Positions 15,640 through 21,700 of a stretch of 24,162 nucleotides of DNA are shown here, in pieces. Below the pieces are notes generated by a model, which worked only from the letters and a program-made list of their open reading frames with translations, ran no database searches and was not told the origin of the DNA. Made by a program: the position numbers and the translations under genes. The stretch is from Sulfurimonadaceae bacterium (GTDB lineage: Bacteria; Campylobacterota; Campylobacteria; Campylobacterales; Sulfurimonadaceae). Positions within the stretch are counted from its first letter, which is position 1, and the number at the start of each line of letters is the position of its first letter. The stretch is taken from contig JAPHSI010000138.1 of the NCBI GenBank assembly GCA_026193155.1, positions 1 to 24,162 of the forward strand, given 5' to 3'.

Positions 15640-17006
15640 TATTTATCTCCATTCGCTAGTTTTATAAGTGCAAAAATACGCTCGTTTCTTTTGTTTTGCG
15701 CCATTTGCAGTTCAAGTATTTTTTCTATTTGTTGTGATTGTTTAATAATTACATCGCTCATTGAGGAAAGCTTTTCTCTATAACGACCTTCATAATTTTT
15801 ATAAATCTCATTTGCTAATTTCAGTTCTTTTTCTAAAAAGATAATTTCAGAATCTTGAGTTTCTATCTCTGTTCTAAGTTTTGCAATTTGCAGTTTTATG
15901 CCGTGACGAGCAAGTTGAACTTGAGACTCTGTTTTTAATTTTTCAATTTTTGCTTCTTCAATTTTCGAAGAGTTTACACCACCGTTAAATATATTCCAAC
16001 TTAGACGAGCACCAACTGTATAAGCTTTATGGTCACTAGCTTCACCTAAAAAACTGTCATCTGCCGTAGATATCTCCGCAAAAGCACCTATCATCGGATA
16101 ATAACTTGACTGCTGTGCATCTACCATAGATGCTCTAATATCTAAACCGGTAGTCGCTCTTTGTATATCTAAATTGTTTTTCAATATAGATTCATCACTG
16201 ATTGTCGGCATATCCATACTACTTTTTGGAATCTCAATTGCTTTAACATTTTGATTTAATAAAAAACCTATAAAATGATATAGAAGTTTTTCATTATAGT
16301 TCATTTGGGAAATTAAACGTTCTACATTCCCTTTTTTTGCTTGAACTTCAAGTAGGTCACTTTTTTTTGCATAACCTGCTTTTATCATTTGATTAGTCAT
16401 ATTTTCTAGTTTATCAATATTTTTAATTATAATTTTTAGATTTTCAATAGAATTTTCTAATAGAGCCATATCATAATAACTCTTTGTTAATTGGTAGATT
16501 TTTTCATTTACAATTTTATCTTTATCTAAAGTTTTCATTTTTGCCATAGATTCCATTATATCCGTATATGAACTTATTTGAAAACCTGTAAATATAGGTA
16601 ATTCATATTTGACTTTAGATTGGAATAATGTTCTAGAATCAGGGTAGTTTAAATCATTTGGTGATATTGTTAATGGATTTGAACATGAAGCTGGTGGTGT
16701 TGCACTCATACAAGGTAAAAATTCTGAAAATCCAAAATCTCCAAAGGTCGCTTCACGCGACTCAAGTTTAAAACCAAACACATTTCCCGCACTATCAGAG
16801 TTAGCTACATCTTGAATAAAATCTAATTTACCCCAGTTATTGCCGCGCACACTACCAATTTTTTCTTTTGCTGCTTTTACATCTAAGCTCGCAGCTTTTA
16901 TCTCAAGGTTTTGAGAATTTAATATTTTTAATGCATTATCGAGTGAAATCGGTTCATCAGCATTAAGTAGAAATACACTAAAAAGTGTAAAAACTATTTT
17001 TCGCAT
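15639..17006 (-). CDS. TolC-family outer-membrane efflux channel
   Basis: Outer-membrane component of the tripartite pump. Signal peptide about 1-16, then two repeats of the outer membrane efflux protein fold: long helices (ISLDNALKILNSQNLEIKAA; later ELKLANEIYKNYEGRYREKLSSM) and short strand regions (LFQSKVKYELPIFTGFQ; AYTVGARLSWNIFNGG). The paired YELPIFTG / SWNIFNGG motifs mark the two half-repeats. The length of 455 is standard. In the first strand-loop region there is an insertion with Cys99 and Cys108 (LPCMSATPPASCSNP), unusual for this family. It is the first gene of the operon, with AGGAG as Shine-Dalgarno. Confidence 0.92.
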   Translation of the reverse strand: MRKIVFTLFSVFLLNADEPISLDNALKILNSQNLEIKAASLDVKAAKEKIGSVRGNNWGKLDFIQDVANSDSAGNVFGFKLESREATFGDFGFSEFLPCMSATPPASCSNPLTISPNDLNYPDSRTLFQSKVKYELPIFTGFQISSYTDIMESMAKMKTLDKDKIVNEKIYQLTKSYYDMALLENSIENLKIIIKNIDKLENMTNQMIKAGYAKKSDLLEVQAKKGNVERLISQMNYNEKLLYHFIGFLLNQNVKAIEIPKSSMDMPTISDESILKNNLDIQRATTGLDIRASMVDAQQSSYYPMIGAFAEISTADDSFLGEASDHKAYTVGARLSWNIFNGGVNSSKIEEAKIEKLKTESQVQLARHGIKLQIAKLRTEIETQDSEIIFLEKELKLANEIYKNYEGRYREKLSSMSDVIIKQSQQIEKILELQMAQNKRNERIFALIKLANGDK

Positions 17007-17066
17007 ATATACGTCTCCTAATTATTTCATTTTTTTATATTTTATTTATATTAAAATTAAGTAGAG

Positions 17067-17075
17067 ATTATACCA
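17067..17075 (-). promoter_or_regulatory. Extended -10 promoter of the efflux operon
   Basis: The minus strand reads TGGTATAAT, a perfect TATAAT with the TGn extension, about 60 nt upstream of the tolC start. The leader region holds no clear operator. No regulator gene adjoins the operon, so any control is probably by a distant factor. Confidence 0.6.
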
Positions 17076-17207
17076 CAATTAACTTTTATTTATATCAAAA
17101 ATAAAACAAATTTTTATTATTTGAAAAGCTAATATAAGAAAATAAAATAATAAAATCTTAAGAATATATCACTAGAATTTGATTTTTACTTGAAAAAGGG
17201 GTGTTAG

Positions 17208-17651
17208 ATGGCTTATTCGTGTCCTATTACATTTGAAAAAGTTGATTCTGGAGTATCTAGAATTTCTTCATTTATAGTGAGTATTTTTGTAACTTATTAT
17301 ATTTATAGTTTTAATATATATGTTTTATACTTTTTATTTTTAGATTTTTATATGCGTATATTTTGTCAGAAATACTTTTCAATAATATATATTAGTTCCA
17401 AGGTAATAAAAAGAATTTTCTATTTAAAAGATAAATTAAGTGATGGTGGTGCAAAAAAACTAGCAGGTTTATTTGGTATATTTTTTGTTGCATTACTTAT
17501 AATGTTAAAGCATATGGATTATAGAGAATTTTCTTTAATTATTGGAGTAGTCTTTATTATATGCTCATCACTAGATGCTTTTTTAGATTATTGTGTCGGA
17601 TGCAAGGTATACTTTGTAATAAAAAAGATATATCCGAATTTTATGAGTTAA
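17208..17651 (+). CDS. DUF4395-like integral membrane protein
   Basis: The N-terminus contains CP (MAYSCPITFEKVDSGVSRI), followed by a hydrophobic pair (about 20-50) ending in LFLDFYMR, a basic loop, KKLAGLFGIFFVALLIML, a further hydrophobic segment, and a C-terminal LDYCVGCKVYFVIKK. This order (CP, VD..VSRI, LDF..R, K..A, C.GCK.Y) is what I recall of DUF4395 proteins, four-helix membrane proteins with conserved cysteines and no settled function, often linked to thioredoxin-like genes. No such partner is next door here. The start follows AAGGGGTG, a good Shine-Dalgarno. The 200 bases to the efflux operon hold the divergent promoters; a possible -10 for this gene is around 17165-17170 (TATATC, followed by AC). 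Base composition is more T-rich than in neighbouring genes, as expected for a membrane protein. Confidence 0.7.
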   Translation: MAYSCPITFEKVDSGVSRISSFIVSIFVTYYIYSFNIYVLYFLFLDFYMRIFCQKYFSIIYISSKVIKRIFYLKDKLSDGGAKKLAGLFGIFFVALLIMLKHMDYREFSLIIGVVFIICSSLDAFLDYCVGCKVYFVIKKIYPNFMS

Positions 17652-17683
17652 ATGGTAAAATGCTATTATCAAAATTAAAGAAA

Positions 17684-17710
17684 GTAAACCTTCATGTTAA
17701 TTGGGTTTAC
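17684..17710 (+). promoter_or_regulatory. Inverted repeat overlapping the start region of the next gene
   Basis: GTAAACC (17684-17690) and GGTTTAC (17704-17710) form a perfect 7-bp stem with a 13-nt loop between two genes. No T-run follows, so it is a poor terminator. It covers the TTG at 17701 that would be the longest start of the downstream ORF. Confidence 0.35.
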
Positions 17711-18054
17711 ATTATAAAGGTCAAATAATAGAGATGCAAATGGTTGTTGATTCCTTTCGTGCAAAAGGAAAATTGTTTAAAAAAATGCAAGAGATAGGTC
17801 CTAAAGAACTGGGAATAAGAAATAAAATAAAAATGTATAAAGCTACTGATACAAGTGGTTATTTTTGGGCCATTTTTGCAGTAAGTCAAAAATCTAGATT
17901 ACTGATGAAAGATGTACATAAATTTGAAGAAATTTATGAAAAACTGACAATCTTATGTGAACATAATTTTAAACACAAGTTTATATTTATAGATGCCCCT
18001 CTGTGTTCAAAGGCAAAAGATGCTTTTAAGCAAAAAGGCTGGAAGTTAAGTTAA
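17701..18054 (+). CDS. Uncharacterised small cytosolic protein coupled to coaX
   Basis: No family recognised. About 104-117 residues, mostly charged, with no membrane segment or signal peptide. It alternates helices (VVDSFRAKGKLFKKMQEIG, KFEEIYEKLTILCEHNF) and strands (YFWAIFAVSQKSRLL, KFIFIDAP), suggesting a compact alpha/beta domain. The start is uncertain. TTG at 17701 directly follows an in-frame stop and lacks a Shine-Dalgarno. ATG at 17734 has AAAGG 13 nt away, and ATG at 17740 has a weak AGAG at good spacing. The stop overlaps the coaX start (TAATG), so it is translated with coaX. Coding looks real because the frame is clean and coupling is tight. Function unknown. Confidence 0.65.
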   Translation: MGLHYKGQIIEMQMVVDSFRAKGKLFKKMQEIGPKELGIRNKIKMYKATDTSGYFWAIFAVSQKSRLLMKDVHKFEEIYEKLTILCEHNFKHKFIFIDAPLCSKAKDAFKQKGWKLS

Positions 18055-18665
18055 TGCTTTTATGTGACATAGGTAATACATCTTTTCATTTTTTAGATGA
18101 GAACGAAGACTATAAAGAGGATGTAAAAACTTTTGATCCAACTTCAGTAAAAAAAGATGTATATTATATATGTGTAGAACCAAATATAAGAAAAACACTT
18201 AAAGAACTTGTAAATTGGATAGATATATCAGAAAAAATAGATATGAGCAAGTATTACAATACTATGGGGATAGATAGAATTGTGGCTTGTGAAGCGGTGC
18301 AAAATGCAGTAGTAGTAGATGCAGGTAGTGCGATAACTGTAGATGTCGTTAAAAACTCTATTTTTCAAGGTGGATTTATATATCCCGGAAGCAGGGCAAT
18401 GAACTTGACTTATAAAAATATTTCTTCTGCACTTGATTATAAATTTAATTATGATTTAGATACTACAAAACTTCCAAAAAATTCACAAGATGCCCTTAGC
18501 TACGGATATTTGAAACTTTTATATTCAGAGGTTGTCTCTTACAAATTGCCGATAATATTAACGGGTGGAGATGCATTTTTATTTAAGAATATATTTAAAG
18601 AGGCTGAGATAAATGAGAGACTTATATTTGAGGGTATGAAAAAGCTTATAGAAACTACAGCTTAA
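18054..18665 (+). CDS. coaX: Type III pantothenate kinase
   Basis: Phosphorylates pantothenate in the first step of coenzyme A synthesis. Belongs to the acetate/sugar kinase (ASKHA) fold. Phosphate-1 motif DIGNTSFHF (Asp5-), GIDR (72-75), DAGSAITVD (89-97) with catalytic Asp89, then GGFIYPG (106-112) and a C-terminal LTGGDAF. At 203 residues it is shorter than the 240-260 of most CoaX, as is usual in this phylum. Overlaps the preceding unknown gene by one base. Only 42 nt separate it from hisG, which has its own promoter. Confidence 0.93.
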   Translation: MLLCDIGNTSFHFLDENEDYKEDVKTFDPTSVKKDVYYICVEPNIRKTLKELVNWIDISEKIDMSKYYNTMGIDRIVACEAVQNAVVVDAGSAITVDVVKNSIFQGGFIYPGSRAMNLTYKNISSALDYKFNYDLDTTKLPKNSQDALSYGYLKLLYSEVVSYKLPIILTGGDAFLFKNIFKEAEINERLIFEGMKKLIETTA

Positions 18666-18669
18666 TTTA

Positions 18670-18677
18670 GATAAAAT
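18670..18677 (+). promoter_or_regulatory. Candidate hisG promoter
   Basis: TTTAGATAAAATCC with -10 TAAAAT at 18672-18677, 31 nt before the hisG ATG. It resembles the rpsA and pheS -10 regions in this window. AAGG in the ATAAGG segment acts as the Shine-Dalgarno. Confidence 0.45.
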
Positions 18678-18707
18678 CCCGTAAATATTTTATATAAGGT
18701 TATATAT

Positions 18708-19322
18708 ATGCTTACAGTTGCACTTCCAAAAGGTCGTATTGCTAAAGAGACTCTGGAAATTTTTGGAAAGATTTTTGGTGATGAATTTGTTTTTGATGAT
18801 AGAAAACTAATACTTGACACACCAAAATTTCGTTTTTTATTAGTTAGAAACCAAGATGTAGCGACATATGTATACCATCAAGCGGCAGATATCGGTGTAG
18901 TTGGACTAGATACACTTGAAGAGCAGGGACTTGATGTTATTCGTCTTTTAGACTTGCAAAAGGGTGTTTGTAAAGTAAGTATTGGGATGAAAAAGGGTGA
19001 AAAGCTAGACCTTAACAAACCTGACTTAAAAGTAGCGTCTAAGATGGTAAATATCACTAAACGTTATTTTGAAGAACGTGCCGTAAGCGTTGAGATTATT
19101 AAACTATACGGCTCAATTGAACTTGCTCCACTTATCGGTTTAGCTGATATGATAGTTGATATTGTTGAGACCGGAACTACAATGAAGCAAAATGGATTAG
19201 AAGTAGTAGAAGATATTATGACAAGTTCAACTTACTTGATTGCAAACAAAAACTCTTATGTATCTAAAAAAGATGAAGTTTTAGATATTTATGAAAAGAT
19301 AGAGAAAGTTATTAAATCATAA
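18708..19322 (+). CDS. hisG: ATP phosphoribosyltransferase catalytic subunit, short form
   Basis: First step of histidine synthesis: ATP plus PRPP to phosphoribosyl-ATP. The N-terminus VALPKGRI and the DVATYVYHQAADIGVVGLDTL segment (about 50-70) are HisG signatures. The PRPP-binding stretch reads MIVDIVETGTTMKQNGLEVV (about 148-167). The 204 residues lack the C-terminal histidine-binding domain of the long form. Short HisG proteins need the HisZ regulatory subunit, which is not in the window. No other his genes adjoin it. The stop directly abuts the methyltransferase start (TAAATG). Confidence 0.95.
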   Translation: MLTVALPKGRIAKETLEIFGKIFGDEFVFDDRKLILDTPKFRFLLVRNQDVATYVYHQAADIGVVGLDTLEEQGLDVIRLLDLQKGVCKVSIGMKKGEKLDLNKPDLKVASKMVNITKRYFEERAVSVEIIKLYGSIELAPLIGLADMIVDIVETGTTMKQNGLEVVEDIMTSSTYLIANKNSYVSKKDEVLDIYEKIEKVIKS

Positions 19323-20021
19323 ATGACTAATTTAGATTTATATGCAAAAGCTGAGCATCTACTAGGTATAGAAGAGGCAAGTGAAGCGCTTTATGATGTT
19401 TACCGTGGTGAACTTGATGATTATGAAGTAAAAACATTACTTGATGTCGGATGCGGACGTGGTAACTTTATGGAGCGTCTTATTAGTGATGGCATTACAT
19501 GTAAGGGTATAGATTTAAGTCAATATATGGTTGATGCATGTAAAGAAAAAGGTCTAGATGCAGAGTGTATAGATATAAAAGATGAAACAGGCACTTATGA
19601 TGCAATCGTTAGTATTTTTGACGTTTTAAACTTTATGGATAAAGACTCACTTATTAGTTTTATGGATTCGGTAGCTTCAAGATTAAATAAAAATGGAGTA
19701 TTTATCGCCGATATAAATACACTTTCCGGTTTTGCAGACGTTGCTGAGGGAAGTATGAGTAATGATACTGGAGATGAGTTTTTAAGTGTAGACGCTGTAT
19801 TTGAAAATTACGAACTTCATACTAGAATAACTTTATTTATCAAAGAAAATGAAGAAAAAAATAACGATAAAAGCTTCATAAAATATCAAGATACTATTAT
19901 CCAGTATTTTCACAAATTAAACTTCTTTAAAAAATTAAATGGATTAAAACTTATAGATAAACAAACCTTTTCTCTATACGCTGAGAAAGATAAAACATTA
20001 CTTATATTTAAAAAACAGTAA
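19323..20021 (+). CDS. Class I SAM-dependent methyltransferase, substrate unknown
   Basis: Rossmann-type methyltransferase. Motif I LLDVGCGRGN (39-48), the acidic residue after strand 2 in GIDLS (Asp64), and a motif IV-like YDAIVSIFDVLNFMD (about 89-103). The C-terminal half (about 140-232) has a beta-rich extension (ENYELHTRITLFIKEN) as in small-molecule methyltransferases of the type-11/25 group. The first 35 residues, YAKAEHLLGIEEASEALYDVYRGEL, are helical. It starts directly after the hisG stop, with no gap, so it is co-translated with hisG. Whether it has any role in histidine metabolism is not shown by the sequence. Confidence 0.85.
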   Translation: MTNLDLYAKAEHLLGIEEASEALYDVYRGELDDYEVKTLLDVGCGRGNFMERLISDGITCKGIDLSQYMVDACKEKGLDAECIDIKDETGTYDAIVSIFDVLNFMDKDSLISFMDSVASRLNKNGVFIADINTLSGFADVAEGSMSNDTGDEFLSVDAVFENYELHTRITLFIKENEEKNNDKSFIKYQDTIIQYFHKLNFFKKLNGLKLIDKQTFSLYAEKDKTLLIFKKQ

Positions 20022-20027
20022 ACACTA

Positions 20028-20065
20028 AAGTATCCTTGGTTTACTTTAGTAAACTAAGGATACTT
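20028..20065. promoter_or_regulatory. Long dyad between methyltransferase and HxlR genes: operator or terminator
   Basis: AAGTATCCTTGGTTTAC (20028-20044) and GTAAACTAAGGATACTT (20049-20065) pair over 17 positions with one G-U wobble and a 4-nt loop. It begins 7 nt after the methyltransferase stop. No T-run follows on either strand, so it is not a canonical terminator. The right arm overlaps where the -35 of the HxlR gene would fall if TATAGT at 20080-20085 is its -10. It could therefore be an autoregulatory operator, a terminator, or both. Confidence 0.6.
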
Positions 20066-20079
20066 AAAGAAAAACTAGC

Positions 20080-20085
20080 TATAGT
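20080..20085 (+). promoter_or_regulatory. Possible -10 of the HxlR-EthD pair
   Basis: TATAGT ends 6 nt before the ATG at 20092. If used, transcription would start at or next to the ATG, giving a leaderless mRNA. Consistent with this, no Shine-Dalgarno precedes the ATG. Confidence 0.35.
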
Positions 20086-20091
20086 TTTATT

Positions 20092-20430
20092 ATGATTAGA
20101 TTTAACGATAAAGATTATAACTCCTCTGCAGAAATTTTTTTTGATATTTTTGATGATAGATTAAAGCTTATAATAATCTGGTATTTAAAAAATGAAAAAT
20201 TAAGATTTAAAGAACTTTTTGAATATTTACAACCAATTACTAAAAAAACATTAACTATAAAGTTAAAAGAACTTGAGAGTTTAAATCTTATAAACAGAGA
20301 AGTTTTTGCAGAAGTTCCACCGAGAGTTGAATACTCCCTAAGTGAGTATGGAGAAGATTTAAAACCTATAATTGATGAGATATTAGTATGGTCTCAAAAA
20401 TATGTTGGTAAATTCGGTACTAAAATTTAA
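20092..20430 (+). CDS. HxlR-family winged-helix transcriptional regulator
   Basis: The winged-helix order is clear: IFFDIFDDRLKLIIIWYL (helix 1-2), LRFKELFEYLQPITKKTLTIKLKELESLNLINREVF (recognition helix and wing), then PPRVEYSLSEYGEDLKPIIDEILVWSQ, which is the HxlR hallmark of PPRVEY followed by the dimerisation helix. The length of 112 fits. The N-terminal Cys (usually in a CP motif) used for thiol sensing in YodB/HypR-type members is absent; the whole protein has no Cys, so it likely responds to a ligand or protein rather than by thiol oxidation. It is followed 10 nt later by an EthD-like gene, probably its target. Confidence 0.88.
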   Translation: MIRFNDKDYNSSAEIFFDIFDDRLKLIIIWYLKNEKLRFKELFEYLQPITKKTLTIKLKELESLNLINREVFAEVPPRVEYSLSEYGEDLKPIIDEILVWSQKYVGKFGTKI

Positions 20431-20440
20431 AAGGAAAAAA

Positions 20441-20758
20441 ATGTTTAATATTTTAAGTATTTATCCAAAAAAAGAAAATAGTCATTTTGACTTTGATTAT
20501 TATTTAAATAAACATATGCCAAGATCAATAAAGTTATTATCTAATGCAAAAGGTTTTGTAAAAGTCTCTGTTGAAAAAGGTGTAGATATTAAAGAACATA
20601 ATATACACTCTTCATACACGGCAATGTGTCACTATTATTTTGAGACTATTGATGATTTTTTAAATGCATTTATGCCTTACGCCAAAGAATTACAGGGTGA
20701 TATAAAAAATTATACGGATATAGAACCCATAATTCAGATAAATGAGGTCAAAATATAA
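20441..20758 (+). CDS. EthD-family small dimeric protein
   Basis: 105 residues from the ATG at 20441, which has an AAAAGGA Shine-Dalgarno. A longer in-frame start at 20402 would overlap the HxlR gene and lacks one. Pattern: ILSIYPKKENSHFDFDYYLNKHMPRS, a middle KGFVKVSVEKGVD strand, YTAMCHYYFETIDDFLNAFM, and the ending ELQGDIKNYTDIEPIIQINEV. FDxxYYxxxHMP and D(I)xNYTDxxPxIQ are typical of EthD ferredoxin-like dimers, named from ether degradation; most members have unknown substrates. The His in KHMP is usually in the pocket. Pairing with an HxlR regulator suggests an inducible response to small aromatic or electrophilic compounds, an inference only. Confidence 0.8.
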   Translation: MFNILSIYPKKENSHFDFDYYLNKHMPRSIKLLSNAKGFVKVSVEKGVDIKEHNIHSSYTAMCHYYFETIDDFLNAFMPYAKELQGDIKNYTDIEPIIQINEVKI

Positions 20759-20763
20759 ACTTT

Positions 20764-21165
20764 TTATTTACAGCTTTTACATATACCGCTGAAAATAACT
20801 TGGGTATCTTTTAAAATAAACCCATTTTTGTTATCCAAATTGTCAGTTATATTCTCAAAATCAAAGTCTATATCCACAACCTCGTTACACTTTTCACAAT
20901 GCATATGTGCATGATCTTCTTTTGTAATTTCATATAAGGTCTTAGAATTTTTCACACCGACTTCAGTCAGAAGTTTATTTTCAAGCATAAGATGCATGTT
21001 TTTATAAAGAGTGGCAAGAGATATACTTGGAAATGATTTTTTTATCTTTTCATATAGCTCTTCAATATTTATATGACCTCTCATCTCCATGATTGATAAA
21101 ATACCGATTCTTTGTTTTGTTGCTTTTAGATTATGTTCTCTAAGCATTACTTCAAAATTATTCAT
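20764..21165 (-). CDS. perR: Fur-family metal-dependent repressor, PerR-like
   Basis: N-terminal winged helix (about 1-80, with SISLATLYKNMHLMLENKLL as recognition helix) and C-terminal dimerisation domain. The structural zinc site is two CxxC pairs, Cys90/Cys93 and Cys129/Cys132. The candidate regulatory site is His31, Glu79, His85, His87 and Asp98, aligning with B. subtilis PerR His37, Asp85, His91, His93 and Asp104. The Asp at the last position is the residue associated with peroxide sensing, while the Asp85 position is Glu here. The length of 133 is closer to PerR than to the longer Fur. The gene is convergent with the EthD gene, 5 nt apart. PerR rather than Fur is likely but not certain. 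Confidence 0.8.
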   Translation of the reverse strand: MNNFEVMLREHNLKATKQRIGILSIMEMRGHINIEELYEKIKKSFPSISLATLYKNMHLMLENKLLTEVGVKNSKTLYEITKEDHAHMHCEKCNEVVDIDFDFENITDNLDNKNGFILKDTQVIFSGICKSCK

Positions 21166-21171
21166 AAGAGA

Positions 21172-21197
21172 ATTTTATCATTATTTTTATGTGATAA
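21172..21197 (-). promoter_or_regulatory. Candidate promoter and operator of the PerR-like gene
   Basis: On the minus strand a -10-like TAAAAT (21172-21177) lies 6 nt before the ATG, with no Shine-Dalgarno. Overlapping it is a dyad TTATCA (21175-21180) - 11 nt - TGATAA (21192-21197). Fur-family proteins bind AT-rich dyads and commonly autoregulate, so this is a plausible operator. A second short dyad, ATTGT-TTC-ACAAT, lies at 21212-21224. Confidence 0.4.
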
Positions 21198-21242
21198 TTG
21201 AAAATTTTTAAATTGTTTCACAATCATAATATTCGTTTAAGA

Positions 21243-21248
21243 TAAGAT
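21243..21248 (+). promoter_or_regulatory. Candidate -10 of the small secreted protein gene
   Basis: TAAGAT in TTTAAGATAAGATAC, 32 nt before the ATG at 21281. The layout matches other -10 regions in the window. The gene also has a strong AAGGAG Shine-Dalgarno 5 nt before its ATG. Confidence 0.4.
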
Positions 21249-21280
21249 ACTCTACACTTCTTGTTAATTAAGGAGAATGA

Positions 21281-21700
21281 ATGTTAAAATTACTAATAAT
21301 TGCATTATTAAGTGTCTCACTATGGGCTGATTCTAAAAAGTATACAGGTTGTGAACTTGCACAGTACGGTGATGTAAAAGTTCAGTTTGGAAAAAAAGCT
21401 GAGTTTGTAAAAGCTGAGTTTGAAGCTATTGCAAAAAGCGGTAGTAATTTTAGAAGTATTTTAGTGGGTTCTAAAATAAGTTTTTTAAACAATAAGATTA
21501 TAAAAATTACGGATATTAAAGCTAATAAAAGATTAAAAGGTAAACCAAGAACAGGTATGTTAAATATAAGTTTAGATTCTAAAAATATAGATATGAACTA
21601 TTGGTACAATAATGGACATTTTATTGCTTACAGTTCAAAAGGTCAAGAACCTCTTACTTTTTACTTTGATATAAAAGCTATTCTTTGTTACACAAACTAA
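21281..21700 (+). CDS. Small secreted protein of unknown function, possibly YceI-like
   Basis: Signal peptide about 1-16 (MLKLLIIALLSVSLWA), then a beta-rich domain of about 120 residues with two cysteines, Cys24 and a second near the C-terminus (ILCYTN), which could form a disulfide joining the ends. Segments DVKVQFGKKAEFVKAEFEAI and ILVGSKISFLNNKIIKI recall the lipocalin-like YceI fold, but it is shorter than usual and the similarity is weak, so I do not assign it. Strong Shine-Dalgarno AAGGAG. Its last 23 bases overlap the end of pdxA on the other strand. Confidence 0.75.
   Translation: MLKLLIIALLSVSLWADSKKYTGCELAQYGDVKVQFGKKAEFVKAEFEAIAKSGSNFRSILVGSKISFLNNKIIKITDIKANKRLKGKPRTGMLNISLDSKNIDMNYWYNNGHFIAYSSKGQEPLTFYFDIKAILCYTN

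Noticed and set aside
17007..17207. Possible small RNA or small gene in the 200-base gap between the efflux operon and the DUF4395 gene
   Set aside because: The gap is A/T-rich with only promoter-like elements; no stable hairpin, terminator or ORF with a ribosome site was visible.
20402..20440. Extended N-terminus of the EthD-like protein from a start at 20402
   Set aside because: It would overlap the HxlR gene. The ATG at 20441 has the Shine-Dalgarno and begins exactly where the EthD pattern begins.
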